DNA of 64,000 nucleotides from Paenibacillus albidus (GCF_014644435.1 NZ_BMKR01000005.1:1-64000), one strand, 5' to 3'. Shown: positions 9,339 to 18,015, counted from the first letter of the stretch. Translations and numbers: made by a program. Notes: generated by a model from the letters alone, not told the origin.

Positions 9339-9506
9339 AGCTGCTCCAAGCACCGGTACACCACACTACAAGCTGCTCTAAGCACCAGTACATCACACTA
9401 TAAGCTGCTCCAAGCACCGGTACATCACAACTATAAGCTGCTCCAAGCACCAGTACACCACTCTACAAGATGCTTCAAGCACCAGTACACCACACTACAA
9501 GCTGGG
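9339..9506 (+). repeat. Five tandem copies of a 32-bp repeat
   Basis: Units start at 9339, 9371, 9403 (33 bp), 9436 and 9468, followed by a short partial copy. The shared core is AGCTGCTCCAAGCACCRGTA followed by CAYCACACTACA. The copies differ by a few bases each. No promoter or RBS precedes them, and the reading frames through them look incidental. Confidence 0.85.
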
Positions 9507-9523
9507 ACTGTGCGCCGTTTGGC

Positions 9524-9705
9524 TGCATTTTGTGCATCAGACTGCGAGTAAGCCGGGCCGATTTTTGATTTGGATGCATTTTATGCATTGGGAACAGCGG
9601 TAAAGAGTGATAAACGGCCGATTTCTGAGTTTCTACTGCACGAAATACATCAGAATGCCGTTTTGGGACATTCATGAGCGATTCTACTGCACAAAATACA
9701 TCAGA
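9524..9705. repeat. Cluster of TGCACRAAATACATCAGA repeats
   Basis: Two clear direct copies (9631-9654 and 9682-9705) share TTCTACTGCAC, RAAATACATCAGA. Degenerate or inverted relatives are at 9524-9540 and 9574-9589. Similar copies recur near 58050, 58162 and 58212. The stretch 9333-9786 between hemY and capA holds only this and the 32-bp tandem array. Confidence 0.55.
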
Positions 9706-9783
9706 CTAGGCTTTCAGCCAGCACGTAATGAATCTGAACCCGTCTCAGCCGTCTCTCCTATTTGTAGAGACAAGTGTCAGATA

Positions 9784-9792
9784 TGCTATAAT
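9784..9792 (+). promoter_or_regulatory. Extended -10 promoter of capA-like gene
   Basis: TGC followed by TATAAT (9787-9792) gives an extended -10. A poor TTGTAG lies at 9762 with a 19-bp spacer. The start codon is 37 bases downstream. Confidence 0.5.
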
Positions 9793-9828
9793 AGAGACAA
9801 TTTTAGGACAAAGGAGAACACAGCGCTT

Positions 9829-11238
9829 ATGTATCCGCCGCGATCTAGTTCCAGACAGAAGAACAGCAAATCCCGCAAGCGCCGTCGCCGAACGGTCTGG
9901 GCCTGGACCAATGCCTGCCTGCTTTTGCTGATAACCGGCCTATTAACCTATTATTTTGTAAGTGAGAATGGCGGCCAAAGTGCAGCCCCTCCTCCGGCAA
10001 CGCAGCTCTCGCCTACGCCTGAACCGGGCGGCGGACAGGAAGCCGTGCCTGCACCTGTTCCCACGTCTGAACCGGCAACACCGACTCCTGCGGCAGAGCC
10101 GGTTCCTACGGTAATCCCTGAAGCCACTCTGGCTCCATCCGCGGATGTTGAGCCGGAAGAAGTGCCGACGCCGGAGCCGACTCCCGAGCCAACTCCCGAA
10201 GCGACGGCCGAACCGGAGACGAAGGGAAACAGCGAACAAACTACTGAGCCCGACGAGATTGCCGGACTTCCTGAAGCAGGGAGCGGGCAGACGGTGAAGC
10301 TGAATTTCGGCGGGGATACCATTTTTTCCGGCAAAGCAGGTGAATTGCTGAAGAAGGAAGGATATGCCTATTCATATGCGGGTCTGGATGGATTGTTTAA
10401 GCAGGATGACCTGACTGTACTGAATCTGGAAACACCGATCACGACCGGCGGAACCGGTGCGGCCAATAAGCAGTTTGTGTTCAAAGGCCCGCCGGAGGCA
10501 CTTGCCGCGCTGAAGAATGCAGGTGTGGATGCAGTCAACCTTGCTAATAACCATACGCTGGACCAAGGCGAGGAAGGGCTGAGAGATACGCTGAAGCACC
10601 TGGAAGACAAAGGGATCTCCTATGTGGGTGCGGGTCTGAACAGCAAGGAAGCTTATTCCGCGCAATATTTTGAACGGAACGGGATCAAGATCGCCTTGCT
10701 TGGCTTCACCCGGGTCATGCCTGAGATGAAATGGCAGGCCGGTGCGGACAGTCCGGGACTGGCCTCCGTGTATGACAGTGCGGAAGGGCTAAAGGCGATT
10801 GCCGACGCCAAGAACAAAGCAGATCTGGTGGTCGTCATGGTTCACTGGGGCCGGGAGCGGGTGGAGCAATATGACACTACACAGCAGACGCTGGGGCACA
10901 GCTTCATTGATGCCGGGGCGGATCTTGTGATCGGCGGTCATCCCCATGTACTGCAGGGCATCGAGCCTTATAAAGACAAATGGATAGCCTATAGTACCGG
11001 TAATTTTATATTCACAAGATCGGCAACGGCGAAGACGTGGGAAACTGCGGTTTTCCAGGCCGAATGTAGTAGTAAAGGCCAGTGCTCGATGAAGCTTTTA
11101 CCGATGGATGCGGAGCTGGCCCAGCCTGTGCCCATGAATGATGTTGCCGGGCAGCTGCTGTTCAAGCGGATAGAATCCATATCGGGCGGTCTTGTGAAGA
11201 TCGGCAATGATGGTAAGGTTAAGCAGTCCAGACGTTAA
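9829..11238 (+). CDS. CapA-family (poly-gamma-glutamate synthesis-like) membrane-anchored protein
   Basis: The 469-aa protein has a very basic N-terminus (SRKRRRRT), one membrane segment (about 22-43), a long Pro/Thr/Glu/Ala-rich linker with repeated PTPEP motifs (about 48-150), and a PGA_cap metallophosphatase-like domain. Metal-site motifs include NFGGDTIF, NLETP, VNLANNHTLDQG, VHWGRE and GGHPHVLQG. The catalytic domain should be outside the membrane. I chose the ATG at 9829 after AAGGAG; the open frame runs 74 codons further upstream, but through the repeat cluster. No capB/capC gene is nearby, so true polyglutamate synthesis is doubtful; the family is widespread with unclear substrate. 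Confidence 0.88.
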   Translation: MYPPRSSSRQKNSKSRKRRRRTVWAWTNACLLLLITGLLTYYFVSENGGQSAAPPPATQLSPTPEPGGGQEAVPAPVPTSEPATPTPAAEPVPTVIPEATLAPSADVEPEEVPTPEPTPEPTPEATAEPETKGNSEQTTEPDEIAGLPEAGSGQTVKLNFGGDTIFSGKAGELLKKEGYAYSYAGLDGLFKQDDLTVLNLETPITTGGTGAANKQFVFKGPPEALAALKNAGVDAVNLANNHTLDQGEEGLRDTLKHLEDKGISYVGAGLNSKEAYSAQYFERNGIKIALLGFTRVMPEMKWQAGADSPGLASVYDSAEGLKAIADAKNKADLVVVMVHWGRERVEQYDTTQQTLGHSFIDAGADLVIGGHPHVLQGIEPYKDKWIAYSTGNFIFTRSATAKTWETAVFQAECSSKGQCSMKLLPMDAELAQPVPMNDVAGQLLFKRIESISGGLVKIGNDGKVKQSRR

Positions 11239-11339
11239 TCTCCCGGTCAAGCGGAAACTTTGGAACAATAGGGGCGGCGGGCGATAGCGTTATTCCCCGC
11301 TTCATTGGAGGAGACATTACATGTGCTGGGAGGTTCCTT

Positions 11340-12074
11340 ATGATGAAGAACTTGTGCGTAGCCCATCGGGGTTATTCCGGCAAGGCTCCCGAGAATACAC
11401 TTGCCGCAGTGCGGATGGCGCTTGCCCTGCCATTTGTACGCTGGATGGAAATTGATGTGCAGCTTAGCAAAGACGGGGTTCCTGTCGTTATTCATGACTT
11501 CAGCCTGGACCGCACAACCAATGGCCACGGAAAAGTCAAACATATGGACTGGGAGCATATCAGGCGACTGGATGCGGGAAGCTGGAAGGGGCGTGCTTTT
11601 CGGGGAGAAAAGGTGCCTTCGCTGGATGAAGTGCTCACCCTTGCTTCCGGCAAGCTGCGCCTGAACATTGAACTGAAGACCACGGGCGATATGTATCCCG
11701 GCCTGGAGCGGGCCGTCATGGACTTGATCTCCGCAAAAGGTATGCAAGGCGAAGTGGTGCTGACTTCATTCGATGCCGCAGTCCTGCAAAGGATCAAGGA
11801 GCTGGACCCCAGGTTCCGCACCGGACTGATCTATGATTCCCGGCAGGGTGATCCGGCACAGAAGGTGCATGAACTGAATTGTTCCTTCTTGTCGATCAGT
11901 TCCGCGCGGCTTAATCCCAAGCTGGCTGGGCTGCTGGCCGAACGGGGCATTCAAATAATGGCCTGGACCGTGAACAAAGCCAAGGAAATGCGCCGTCTCG
12001 CGGACATGCATTCTGATATAATGATCTGTACCAACCGTCCCGATGTGTGGGGCGATACGTTTTTGAAGATATGA
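11340..12074 (+). CDS. Glycerophosphodiester phosphodiesterase
   Basis: It hydrolyses glycerophosphodiesters to glycerol 3-phosphate and an alcohol. The GDPD signature is clear: AHRGYSGKAPENTLAA (catalytic HR and E-N-T), EIDVQLSKDGVPVVIHD, and LNIELK. The length of 244 aa without a signal peptide suggests a cytosolic GlpQ/YhdW-like enzyme. GGGAGG is six bases before the first ATG. The following FAH-family and DUF92 genes are 44 and 36 bases apart, so the three may be co-transcribed. Confidence 0.93.
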   Translation: MMKNLCVAHRGYSGKAPENTLAAVRMALALPFVRWMEIDVQLSKDGVPVVIHDFSLDRTTNGHGKVKHMDWEHIRRLDAGSWKGRAFRGEKVPSLDEVLTLASGKLRLNIELKTTGDMYPGLERAVMDLISAKGMQGEVVLTSFDAAVLQRIKELDPRFRTGLIYDSRQGDPAQKVHELNCSFLSISSARLNPKLAGLLAERGIQIMAWTVNKAKEMRRLADMHSDIMICTNRPDVWGDTFLKI

Positions 12075-12118
12075 TCTGATTCTACTCCAAATCGACGGGA
12101 AAGAGAGCTGAATGTCTG

Positions 12119-12742
12119 ATGTGCGCTGCTGTTAATAACCTGTACTGCGTTGGACGTAACTACAAACAACATGCGGAGGAGCTGGGGAACAAGGTCCCCG
12201 TGGAGCCACTGATCTTTCTGAAGCCTTCACATGCGGCGGTGTCCCTTGATAAAGCCATCATCCATCTTCCCAAAGATGCCGGCCTGATCCACTATGAAGG
12301 TGAGCTGGTGCTGCGGATCGCGCGTGATTATGTGCCCGGAATGAGTGTGGAGGAGCTGGTTGACGTGATGGCGCTGGGTCTGGATTTTACACTGCGGGAT
12401 GTGCACAATGATCTGCAGAAAAAAGGCCTGCCCTGGACCGCCGCCAAAGGCTTTAAGAATTCCGCCCCATTAACGCCCTATATGGCGTTCCCTGACCAGG
12501 AAGAGCTGGAGAGCACCGATTTTACAGTAGTCAAAAATGGGGTTGAAGTGCAGCGCGGAAATGTGCAGAATATGATATTTTCACTGCAAAAGATCATAGA
12601 CTTTATCGCTGCGCGTTATGGGCTGGGTAAAGATGATGTTATATTTACAGGAACTCCGGCAGGCGTCGGCCCCACCGTTCCAGGTGACTCGTTCGAGCTG
12701 TACTGGGGCGACAAGCTGATGGGCACCTGCCTGATTGGTTAA
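12119..12742 (+). CDS. Fumarylacetoacetate hydrolase family protein
   Basis: This is a compact 207-aa FAH-fold protein. Conserved features are GRNYKQHAEELG, the metal-binding HYEGELVLRI, the Asp in DFTLRDVHNDLQ, the Lys in AAKGF, and the terminal IFTGTPAGVGP. Members act as acylpyruvases, oxaloacetate decarboxylases or 2-hydroxyhepta-2,4-diene isomerases. The substrate is not predictable here. The ribosome binding site before the ATG is weak, so the start is less certain than the fold. Confidence 0.9.
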   Translation: MCAAVNNLYCVGRNYKQHAEELGNKVPVEPLIFLKPSHAAVSLDKAIIHLPKDAGLIHYEGELVLRIARDYVPGMSVEELVDVMALGLDFTLRDVHNDLQKKGLPWTAAKGFKNSAPLTPYMAFPDQEELESTDFTVVKNGVEVQRGNVQNMIFSLQKIIDFIAARYGLGKDDVIFTGTPAGVGPTVPGDSFELYWGDKLMGTCLIG

Positions 12743-12778
12743 AAAGAGCGCACAGAACGCTAACCGGGAGTTGAAGGA

Positions 12779-13585
12779 ATGCTGCAATGGATTATCGGCG
12801 CCAGCGGCGCCATACTTGTCTCTGGAGCGGCTTATTGGAAACGGTCGTTAAGTCTCTCCGGCATGCTGGCGGCAATCGCCATGGGTACGATTTATTTTGG
12901 TGCCGGCAATGCATTTTGGTTCGGTATATTGCTAATGTTTTTTATCACCTCCAGCCTGCTTTCGAAGCTCCGTCATGATAACAAGGCAGAGCTGGAGAAG
13001 ACGTATGCCAAGACAGGCCGCCGTGACGCCGGGCAGGTGTTTGCCAACGGCGGACTCGGCATGCTGCTGGTGCTGCTGTATGCCATTTATCCGCTGGAGC
13101 TATGGATTTTTGGGTTCATCGGGGTAATGGCTACCGTCACCTCGGATACTTGGGCTACGGAGATTGGCACACTCAGCCGGAAACCGCCGCGTTCCGTGCT
13201 GACCGGCAAAGTGCTTCAAGCGGGAGCTTCGGGAGGCGTGTCCCTGCCGGGTACGCTTGCCGCTGCAGCCGGAGGCCTCCTGATCGGGGCCTCCTCCTGG
13301 CTGCTTATGGCATTGTCCGGCATGTCCGGACATGCCTTATGGCTGCTGTCGCTGGCGGGACTGCTGGGCGGTCTGGCGGGTGCTTTTGCCGACTCCATCC
13401 TCGGAGCTACGGTGCAGCGGATGAATCGCTGTGCCGTCTGCGGGCGTGAAGTGGAGGGTGAACAGCACTGCGGCAAACCAGCCGTGTATGGGCGGGGCTG
13501 GCACTGGATGAGCAATGACGCGGTGAATGCGGTCAGCTCGATTCTCGGTGGCGGTGTTGCCTTGCTGGTGAACATACTGGGGTAA
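12779..13585 (+). CDS. DUF92 (VTE6-like) membrane protein
   Basis: This is a polytopic protein of 268 aa with about six membrane segments. Diagnostic DUF92 features are KLRHDNKAELEKTY, VFANGGLG, VTSDTWATEIG and GVSLPGT. The plant relative VTE6 phosphorylates phytyl phosphate, so a role as a prenyl-phosphate kinase is a guess from the family. An internal insertion has a Cys/His pattern (CAVCGRE ... HCG) that could bind metal. GGGAG lies eight bases before the ATG. It follows the FAH-family gene closely. Confidence 0.87.
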   Translation: MLQWIIGASGAILVSGAAYWKRSLSLSGMLAAIAMGTIYFGAGNAFWFGILLMFFITSSLLSKLRHDNKAELEKTYAKTGRRDAGQVFANGGLGMLLVLLYAIYPLELWIFGFIGVMATVTSDTWATEIGTLSRKPPRSVLTGKVLQAGASGGVSLPGTLAAAAGGLLIGASSWLLMALSGMSGHALWLLSLAGLLGGLAGAFADSILGATVQRMNRCAVCGREVEGEQHCGKPAVYGRGWHWMSNDAVNAVSSILGGGVALLVNILG

Positions 13586-13656
13586 TACAATGCAAATAGA
13601 CTTGGGATTCAGGTTTCATATTAAGCCATATGGTGGCACAGTAAGGGGGTGAACCG

Positions 13657-14241
13657 ATGAGCAGTGTATCCAATCCAAAACATACAGCTATCCTGGATGC
13701 CGCGTATGCGCTCTTCGGTTCAGGTGGTTTTTACGAAACGAAGATGTCGGAAGTTGCAGAAAAGGCGGGTATTGCCAAGGGGACCGTCTATTTATATTTC
13801 AAGAGCAAGGAAGACCTGTTCATGGCGGTGACGCGCCGGGACTGTGAAGGGTTCCTGCAGCAGCTTGAAGTCAAGCTGGGAGCAGAGAACAGTCTGCCCG
13901 GCAAGCTGTCGGTTATTGCGAAGCATCACCTGTTTTATTATTATGAGCGGAAGCAGCATACCAAGCTTTTTTTCAGGGCACCGAACAACAACCCGGAGCT
14001 GGTTGCGTATATGGCGCTTTTTATGGAGCAATATATGCAGGCAGTAGTGAAAGTGCTGGTGGAAGGCGGTGCGGTAGAACCGGAACTGATGGCGAAATCC
14101 TATATTGGGATGCTGGACCGGCTCAAAATGGACATTTTATTCGATCCGCAATTTGCCGAGGCCGATGCACACAAGCGGGCTCAATTTGTTGCCGACCTGT
14201 TTATAGGCGGGGCTATAGGGAATATAAATCCCGCAGAATAG
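13657..14241 (+). CDS. TetR/AcrR family transcriptional regulator
   Basis: It has 194 aa with an N-terminal HTH (MSEVAEKAGIAKGTVYLYF, about residues 30-48) and a helical ligand-binding C-terminal part. AAGGGGG sits well before the ATG. It lies 42 bases upstream of the ABC-F gene on the same strand, so it may regulate both. The ligand is unknown. Confidence 0.9.
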   Translation: MSSVSNPKHTAILDAAYALFGSGGFYETKMSEVAEKAGIAKGTVYLYFKSKEDLFMAVTRRDCEGFLQQLEVKLGAENSLPGKLSVIAKHHLFYYYERKQHTKLFFRAPNNNPELVAYMALFMEQYMQAVVKVLVEGGAVEPELMAKSYIGMLDRLKMDILFDPQFAEADAHKRAQFVADLFIGGAIGNINPAE

Positions 14242-14283
14242 ATTTTTTTATTGGAAAAATACAAGGCAAGTGAGGATACCCGC

Positions 14284-16206
14284 ATGAATATTATGACCGT
14301 GGAACATCTGTCCAAAAGTTACGGGGAGAAAACACTGTTCCGTGAGGCTTCCTTCGGGATGGATGACCGGGACAAGATTGGCGTTATTGGCGTGAATGGT
14401 ACAGGAAAGTCAACTTTCCTGAAGATTATAGCGGGTCTGGATACGCCCGATGAAGGAAATATTGCCATTGGCAATGATGTAAGGGTGCAATATCTGGCGC
14501 AGAATCCGCCATATGACCCAACCTATACGGTGCTGCAGCAGGTTTTTGCCGGAGATGATCCGGAGCTTGCCACCATGCGTGAATATATGGAAACGCTGGC
14601 CTTGCTGGAGAGCACGCCGGGCAATGTGGAGCTGGAAGCCAGACTGGTACGGATTGGGCAGGTAATCGACGCTCAGGGCACGTGGCAGCTGGAAAGTGAA
14701 GCCAAAACCGTACTGACCAAACTTGGCATTACCCAGTTCGACGCTTTGATGGACACGCTCTCGGGTGGACAACGCAAACGTGTAGCTTTGGCGGCCGCAT
14801 TGATTACCCCGTCGGAGCTGCTTATCCTGGATGAGCCTACTAACCATATCGATACGGATTCAGTGGCCTGGCTGGAGCAATATTTGCAAAAACGGCGCGG
14901 AGCGCTGCTGATGGTTACGCATGATCGCTACTTTCTGGAACGGGTGGCGAGCGTGATGCTGGAGCTGGATGGCGGGCGTCTGTTCCGTTATGAGGCAAAC
15001 TATTCCCGTTTCCTGGAGCTAAAGGCCGACCGGGAAGAACGCGAAGCTTCTGCGGAGCAGAAGCGCAAAAATCTGCTGCGCACCGAGCTGGCCTGGATCC
15101 GCCGGGGTGCCAAAGCGCGGACCACCAAGCAAAAAGCCCGAATTGACCGCTTCGAGAAACTGAAGGAAAGCCAGGGCAGCACTTCCGGTGGTTCCCTGGA
15201 TATCTCCGTTGCTTCAACCCGGCTGGGACGAAAAATCATCGAGATCCAGGACCTGTACAAAGTACTTGACGGACGTGAGCTGATTAAAGATTTAACCTAT
15301 ATCGCTGTCCCGCAGGATCGGGTAGGCATTGTCGGACCTAACGGCAGCGGGAAGTCAACGTTGCTTAACCTCATAGCCGGCAGGCTCCAGCCTGACGGCG
15401 GAGAAGTACAGCTGGGTGCCACCGTTAAGCTGGGCTACTTCACGCAGGAGCATCAGGATATGGATGACAGCATGCGGGCCATTGAGTACGTGAAGGAAGA
15501 GGCGGAGGTTATCAAGACCGCCGATGGCAGCGTGATTACGGCAGGCCAAATGCTGGAGCGTTTTCTCTTTCCGCCTGCAATGCAGTGGACGCCGATCTCC
15601 AAGCTGTCCGGGGGGGAGAAAAGACGTCTCTATCTGCTGCGTGTGCTGATGGGAGCGCCCAATGTGCTGCTGCTGGATGAGCCGACCAATGACCTGGATA
15701 TCGGCACGCTTGCGGTGCTGGAGGACTATCTGGATGAGTTCCCTGGTGTTGTCTTTACCGTATCCCATGACCGCTATTTTCTCGACCGTACTATGGATAA
15801 AATCATTGCCTTTGAGAACGGCAAGATTCGTCTTCATGTCGGTGATTACAGTGAATATGAGGAATGGCTGGCCAAAAATGTGCCAGCCGGCAGCACCGCG
15901 GGCAAGGAGAGCGTGAAGCAGAGCCCTGCCGCAGAGACCGGCCGGCCGGCCGCTGTTAAGGAGAAGCTCAAGTTTACTTTCAAGGAGCAGAAGGAATATG
16001 AGAGTATCGATGAGCAAATCGAGCAGGCTGAACAGTATCTGGTAGACATCAGTGCGGGAATGGAAGCGGCATTTGCCGATTCCGGCAAACTGCAGGAGCT
16101 GGTGGAGCAGCAGCGTCAGGGCGAAGCTGAGCTGGAACGCCTGATGGAGCGCTGGACCTATCTGAACGAGCTGGCTGAGAAGATTGCGGCATCAGGCAAG
16201 GGATAA
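14284..16206 (+). CDS. ABC-F family ATPase (Uup/YfmR-like)
   Basis: This is a soluble protein of 640 aa with two ATP-binding domains and no membrane segments. Domain 1 has GVNGTGKST (36-44), LSGGQRKRVAL and LILDEPTNHID; domain 2 has GPNGSGKST, LSGGEKRRLYL and LLLDEPTNDLD. A basic linker separates them, and a C-terminal coiled-coil (about residues 570-640) follows, as in Uup. ABC-F proteins act on the ribosome as translation or resistance factors. I chose the ATG at 14284 after GTGAGGATA; a TTG 33 bases upstream lacks a site. Motifs alone cannot separate a housekeeping from an antibiotic-resistance role; the TetR neighbour keeps the latter open. Confidence 0.92.
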   Translation: MNIMTVEHLSKSYGEKTLFREASFGMDDRDKIGVIGVNGTGKSTFLKIIAGLDTPDEGNIAIGNDVRVQYLAQNPPYDPTYTVLQQVFAGDDPELATMREYMETLALLESTPGNVELEARLVRIGQVIDAQGTWQLESEAKTVLTKLGITQFDALMDTLSGGQRKRVALAAALITPSELLILDEPTNHIDTDSVAWLEQYLQKRRGALLMVTHDRYFLERVASVMLELDGGRLFRYEANYSRFLELKADREEREASAEQKRKNLLRTELAWIRRGAKARTTKQKARIDRFEKLKESQGSTSGGSLDISVASTRLGRKIIEIQDLYKVLDGRELIKDLTYIAVPQDRVGIVGPNGSGKSTLLNLIAGRLQPDGGEVQLGATVKLGYFTQEHQDMDDSMRAIEYVKEEAEVIKTADGSVITAGQMLERFLFPPAMQWTPISKLSGGEKRRLYLLRVLMGAPNVLLLDEPTNDLDIGTLAVLEDYLDEFPGVVFTVSHDRYFLDRTMDKIIAFENGKIRLHVGDYSEYEEWLAKNVPAGSTAGKESVKQSPAAETGRPAAVKEKLKFTFKEQKEYESIDEQIEQAEQYLVDISAGMEAAFADSGKLQELVEQQRQGEAELERLMERWTYLNELAEKIAASGKG

Positions 16207-16260
16207 ATGAGGCGAATGCGGCGGGCCAATAACGCTGCCAAGCCGGAGGCGACAAGGATC

Positions 16261-16298
16261 AAACAAGCGGACACCGGAAATGAGGTGTCCGCTTGTTT
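16261..16298 (+). terminator. Terminator hairpin after the ABC-F gene
   Basis: A perfect 15-bp stem (AAACAAGCGGACACC with its complement) encloses an eight-base loop. The T-run is short. Confidence 0.7.
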
Positions 16299-16369
16299 GT
16301 GCTGCTTATGTTCTGTAGGTGCAACAACGGAGGGGGAGCTGTGATCCCCAGGGGTTTAGTGGTACTACG

Positions 16370-16539
16370 GAACGAAAGGCAAAAATGCCTTAGAATGTGC
16401 CAAAGTGGGCCGGATTGGTGTGAATGTAAGGCAAAAATGCCTTAGAATATGCCAAAGTGAGCCGGATTGGTGCGAACGAAAGGCAAAAATGCCTTAGGAT
16501 TCGCCGGCAGCGCGTGCCACGCCCGAATGTAAGGCACCG
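16370..16539 (+). repeat. Tandem 52-bp repeats, each carrying a hairpin
   Basis: Units start at 16370, 16422 and 16474 (51 bp, diverging in its second half), with a partial copy at 16525. Each full unit begins GAAYGWAAGG and contains the inverted repeat AAGGCA-AAAA-TGCCTT. The first two units also share GCCAAAGTGRGCCGGATTGG. The remaining sequence between 16299 and 16369 shows nothing recognisable. Confidence 0.85.
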
Positions 16540-16561
16540 TTTCAGAGGAGATTAGAGGAGC

Positions 16562-17260
16562 TTACTCCTTCTCCTGAAACGACATAGGGAACACGGCGGC
16601 GAGTCCCGTAACTCCCGCAGGCGTGACCTTCACTGCCCGTGTCTGTGGCTGACGGGTTACCCAGCCGCGTTCCAGCAGGTTGTCCAGCACAGCGGCTCCG
16701 AGCGCACCGGCCAGATGGTAGCGTCGTTCGCTCCAGTCGAGGCACCTCGGCGCGAATGCCCGGCGTTTTCGGCGTGCCTGACTAAGGTCAATGCCGAAAT
16801 CCTCCAGCGCACCGGTGCCTTGCTCTGTTACCGTGTAGGTGCTGTCATTTTCAGCAATCCAGCCCTGCTGAAGCAAGGCAGCGGTCAGCTGTACGCCAAA
16901 AGCTCCGGCCAGATGATCGTAACAGGTGCGGGCTGAGCGCATGGCCTGATCCTGAACAGACTGCCGGAACGATTTAATCTCCATTGGAGGAGATATCGTC
17001 AGCAAAAGCTCAAGCACCTGAGCAATCTCGGGACTGGCGATGCTGTAATAACGGTGTCTGCCTTGTTTATGCATGGAGACCACTCCGGCCTCGGCCATTT
17101 TTTGTAAATGAAAGCTGGCAGTCTGGGGTTTGACTCCGGCCATATAAGCCAGATCACCGGCGGGGTGGTGTCTTCCATCCATAAGCGCAGTCAGCATGCT
17201 TGCTCTGGAGGGTTCACTGACCAGGGAGGCAACCTTGGCTACTGCAGTCTGGGCCTGCAT
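16562..17260 (-). CDS. ArsR-type winged-helix transcriptional regulator
   Basis: The protein is 232 aa, twice the size of a simple ArsR. The HTH is in the first 90 residues (LVSEPSRASMLTAL, then VKPQTASFHLQKMAEAGVV). The C-terminal half has an internal duplication: YDHLAGAFGVQL followed by L..GW, and RYHLAGALGAAV followed by L..GW. I prefer the second ATG at 17260, eight bases after GGAG. It is divergent from the flavin-reductase-like gene with a perfect palindrome between them, suggesting autoregulation and control of that gene. The inducer is unknown. Confidence 0.86.
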   Translation of the reverse strand: MQAQTAVAKVASLVSEPSRASMLTALMDGRHHPAGDLAYMAGVKPQTASFHLQKMAEAGVVSMHKQGRHRYYSIASPEIAQVLELLLTISPPMEIKSFRQSVQDQAMRSARTCYDHLAGAFGVQLTAALLQQGWIAENDSTYTVTEQGTGALEDFGIDLSQARRKRRAFAPRCLDWSERRYHLAGALGAAVLDNLLERGWVTRQPQTRAVKVTPAGVTGLAAVFPMSFQEKE

Positions 17261-17300
17261 ATACATCTCTCCTCTATGTAATCCATATTTCGATACGAAT

Positions 17301-17320
17301 TGTAATATCTATATATTACA
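17301..17320. promoter_or_regulatory. Perfect palindromic operator between divergent genes
   Basis: TGTAATAT and ATATTACA flank a CTAT centre, a perfect inverted repeat with 8-bp arms. It lies 40 bases upstream of the regulator start and 35 bases upstream of the reductase start. ArsR-family operators are typically such AT-rich inverted repeats. Confidence 0.65.
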
Positions 17321-17355
17321 CTATAGAGGAATTAATGTGCAGAGGAGAATGGAGC

Positions 17356-17979
17356 ATGCAGGATAGAAGTGAGAGAGAGAATAGAACCGTAGCCATAACC
17401 CCCAAAATACTCTACTACGGCACAACTGTAGTGCTGCTGACTACATTAAATGAGGATGAAACGGTGAATATCAGTCCGATTTCATCGTCCTGGGCGCTTG
17501 GAGATCATATCGTTCTCGGACTTGGAGCCGGAGGCAAAGCACTGGAGAATTTGCAGCGTCATCCTGAATGTGTAATTAATCTGCCTGAAGCGGCACAGTG
17601 GAAGCAGGTCGAAAGGTTAGCTTCACTGACAGGAAAAAATCCCGTTCCAACCAGCAAGCAAGATGCAGGATTTAAGTATGTTAAGGATAAATTTGCCTAT
17701 GCCGGCTTTACGAGAACCGCCTCAGTCCAGGTACAGCCGTCTCGGATTACAGAATGTCCAATCCAGATTGAGGCAAGGGTCAAGCATATTCGCATTCCCG
17801 GAGATGCCCCGCATTTTGCCATAGTTGAGACGTTGAGCGCGCAGGTTCATGTCAAAAGTGAGCTGGTGCTCGGCGATCATCACATCAATCCGGCAAGCTG
17901 GAATCCGCTTATTTATAATTTCCGGCATTACTTCGGCTTGGGCGAAGAACAGGGGAAATCCTTCCGCTCGGAGACTTGA
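17356..17979 (+). CDS. Flavin reductase family (FMN-binding split barrel) protein
   Basis: This is a 207-aa cytosolic protein of the FMN-binding split-barrel family. Recognisable parts are LYYGTTVVLLTTLNEDE, NISPISSSWALGD, VLGLGAGGKALENL and CVINLP. Members reduce flavins with NAD(P)H or act as oxidoreductases; the exact activity is not predictable. The ATG at 17356 has AGAGGAG nine bases upstream; an ATG at 17335 has no site. It is divergently paired with the ArsR-type regulator. The gene ends 37 bases from the convergent NAGPA-type gene. Confidence 0.85.
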   Translation: MQDRSERENRTVAITPKILYYGTTVVLLTTLNEDETVNISPISSSWALGDHIVLGLGAGGKALENLQRHPECVINLPEAAQWKQVERLASLTGKNPVPTSKQDAGFKYVKDKFAYAGFTRTASVQVQPSRITECPIQIEARVKHIRIPGDAPHFAIVETLSAQVHVKSELVLGDHHINPASWNPLIYNFRHYFGLGEEQGKSFRSET

Positions 17980-18015
17980 ATCCACCACGAGAATAACTAA
18001 GCACAGTATCCCCCC

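Noticed and set aside
9339-9506. CRISPR array
   Set aside because: Contiguous 32-bp units without spacers; no cas genes nearby.
9607-9828. N-terminal extension of the CapA-like frame
   Set aside because: It runs through the repeat cluster and promoter and has no RBS; the ATG at 9829 follows AAGGAG.
9943-10334. Long Arg- or Gly-rich frames opposite the capA linker
   Set aside because: They mirror the Pro-rich linker codons; no start signals.
16370-16539. CRISPR array
   Set aside because: The whole 52-bp unit repeats, with no unique spacers and no cas genes.
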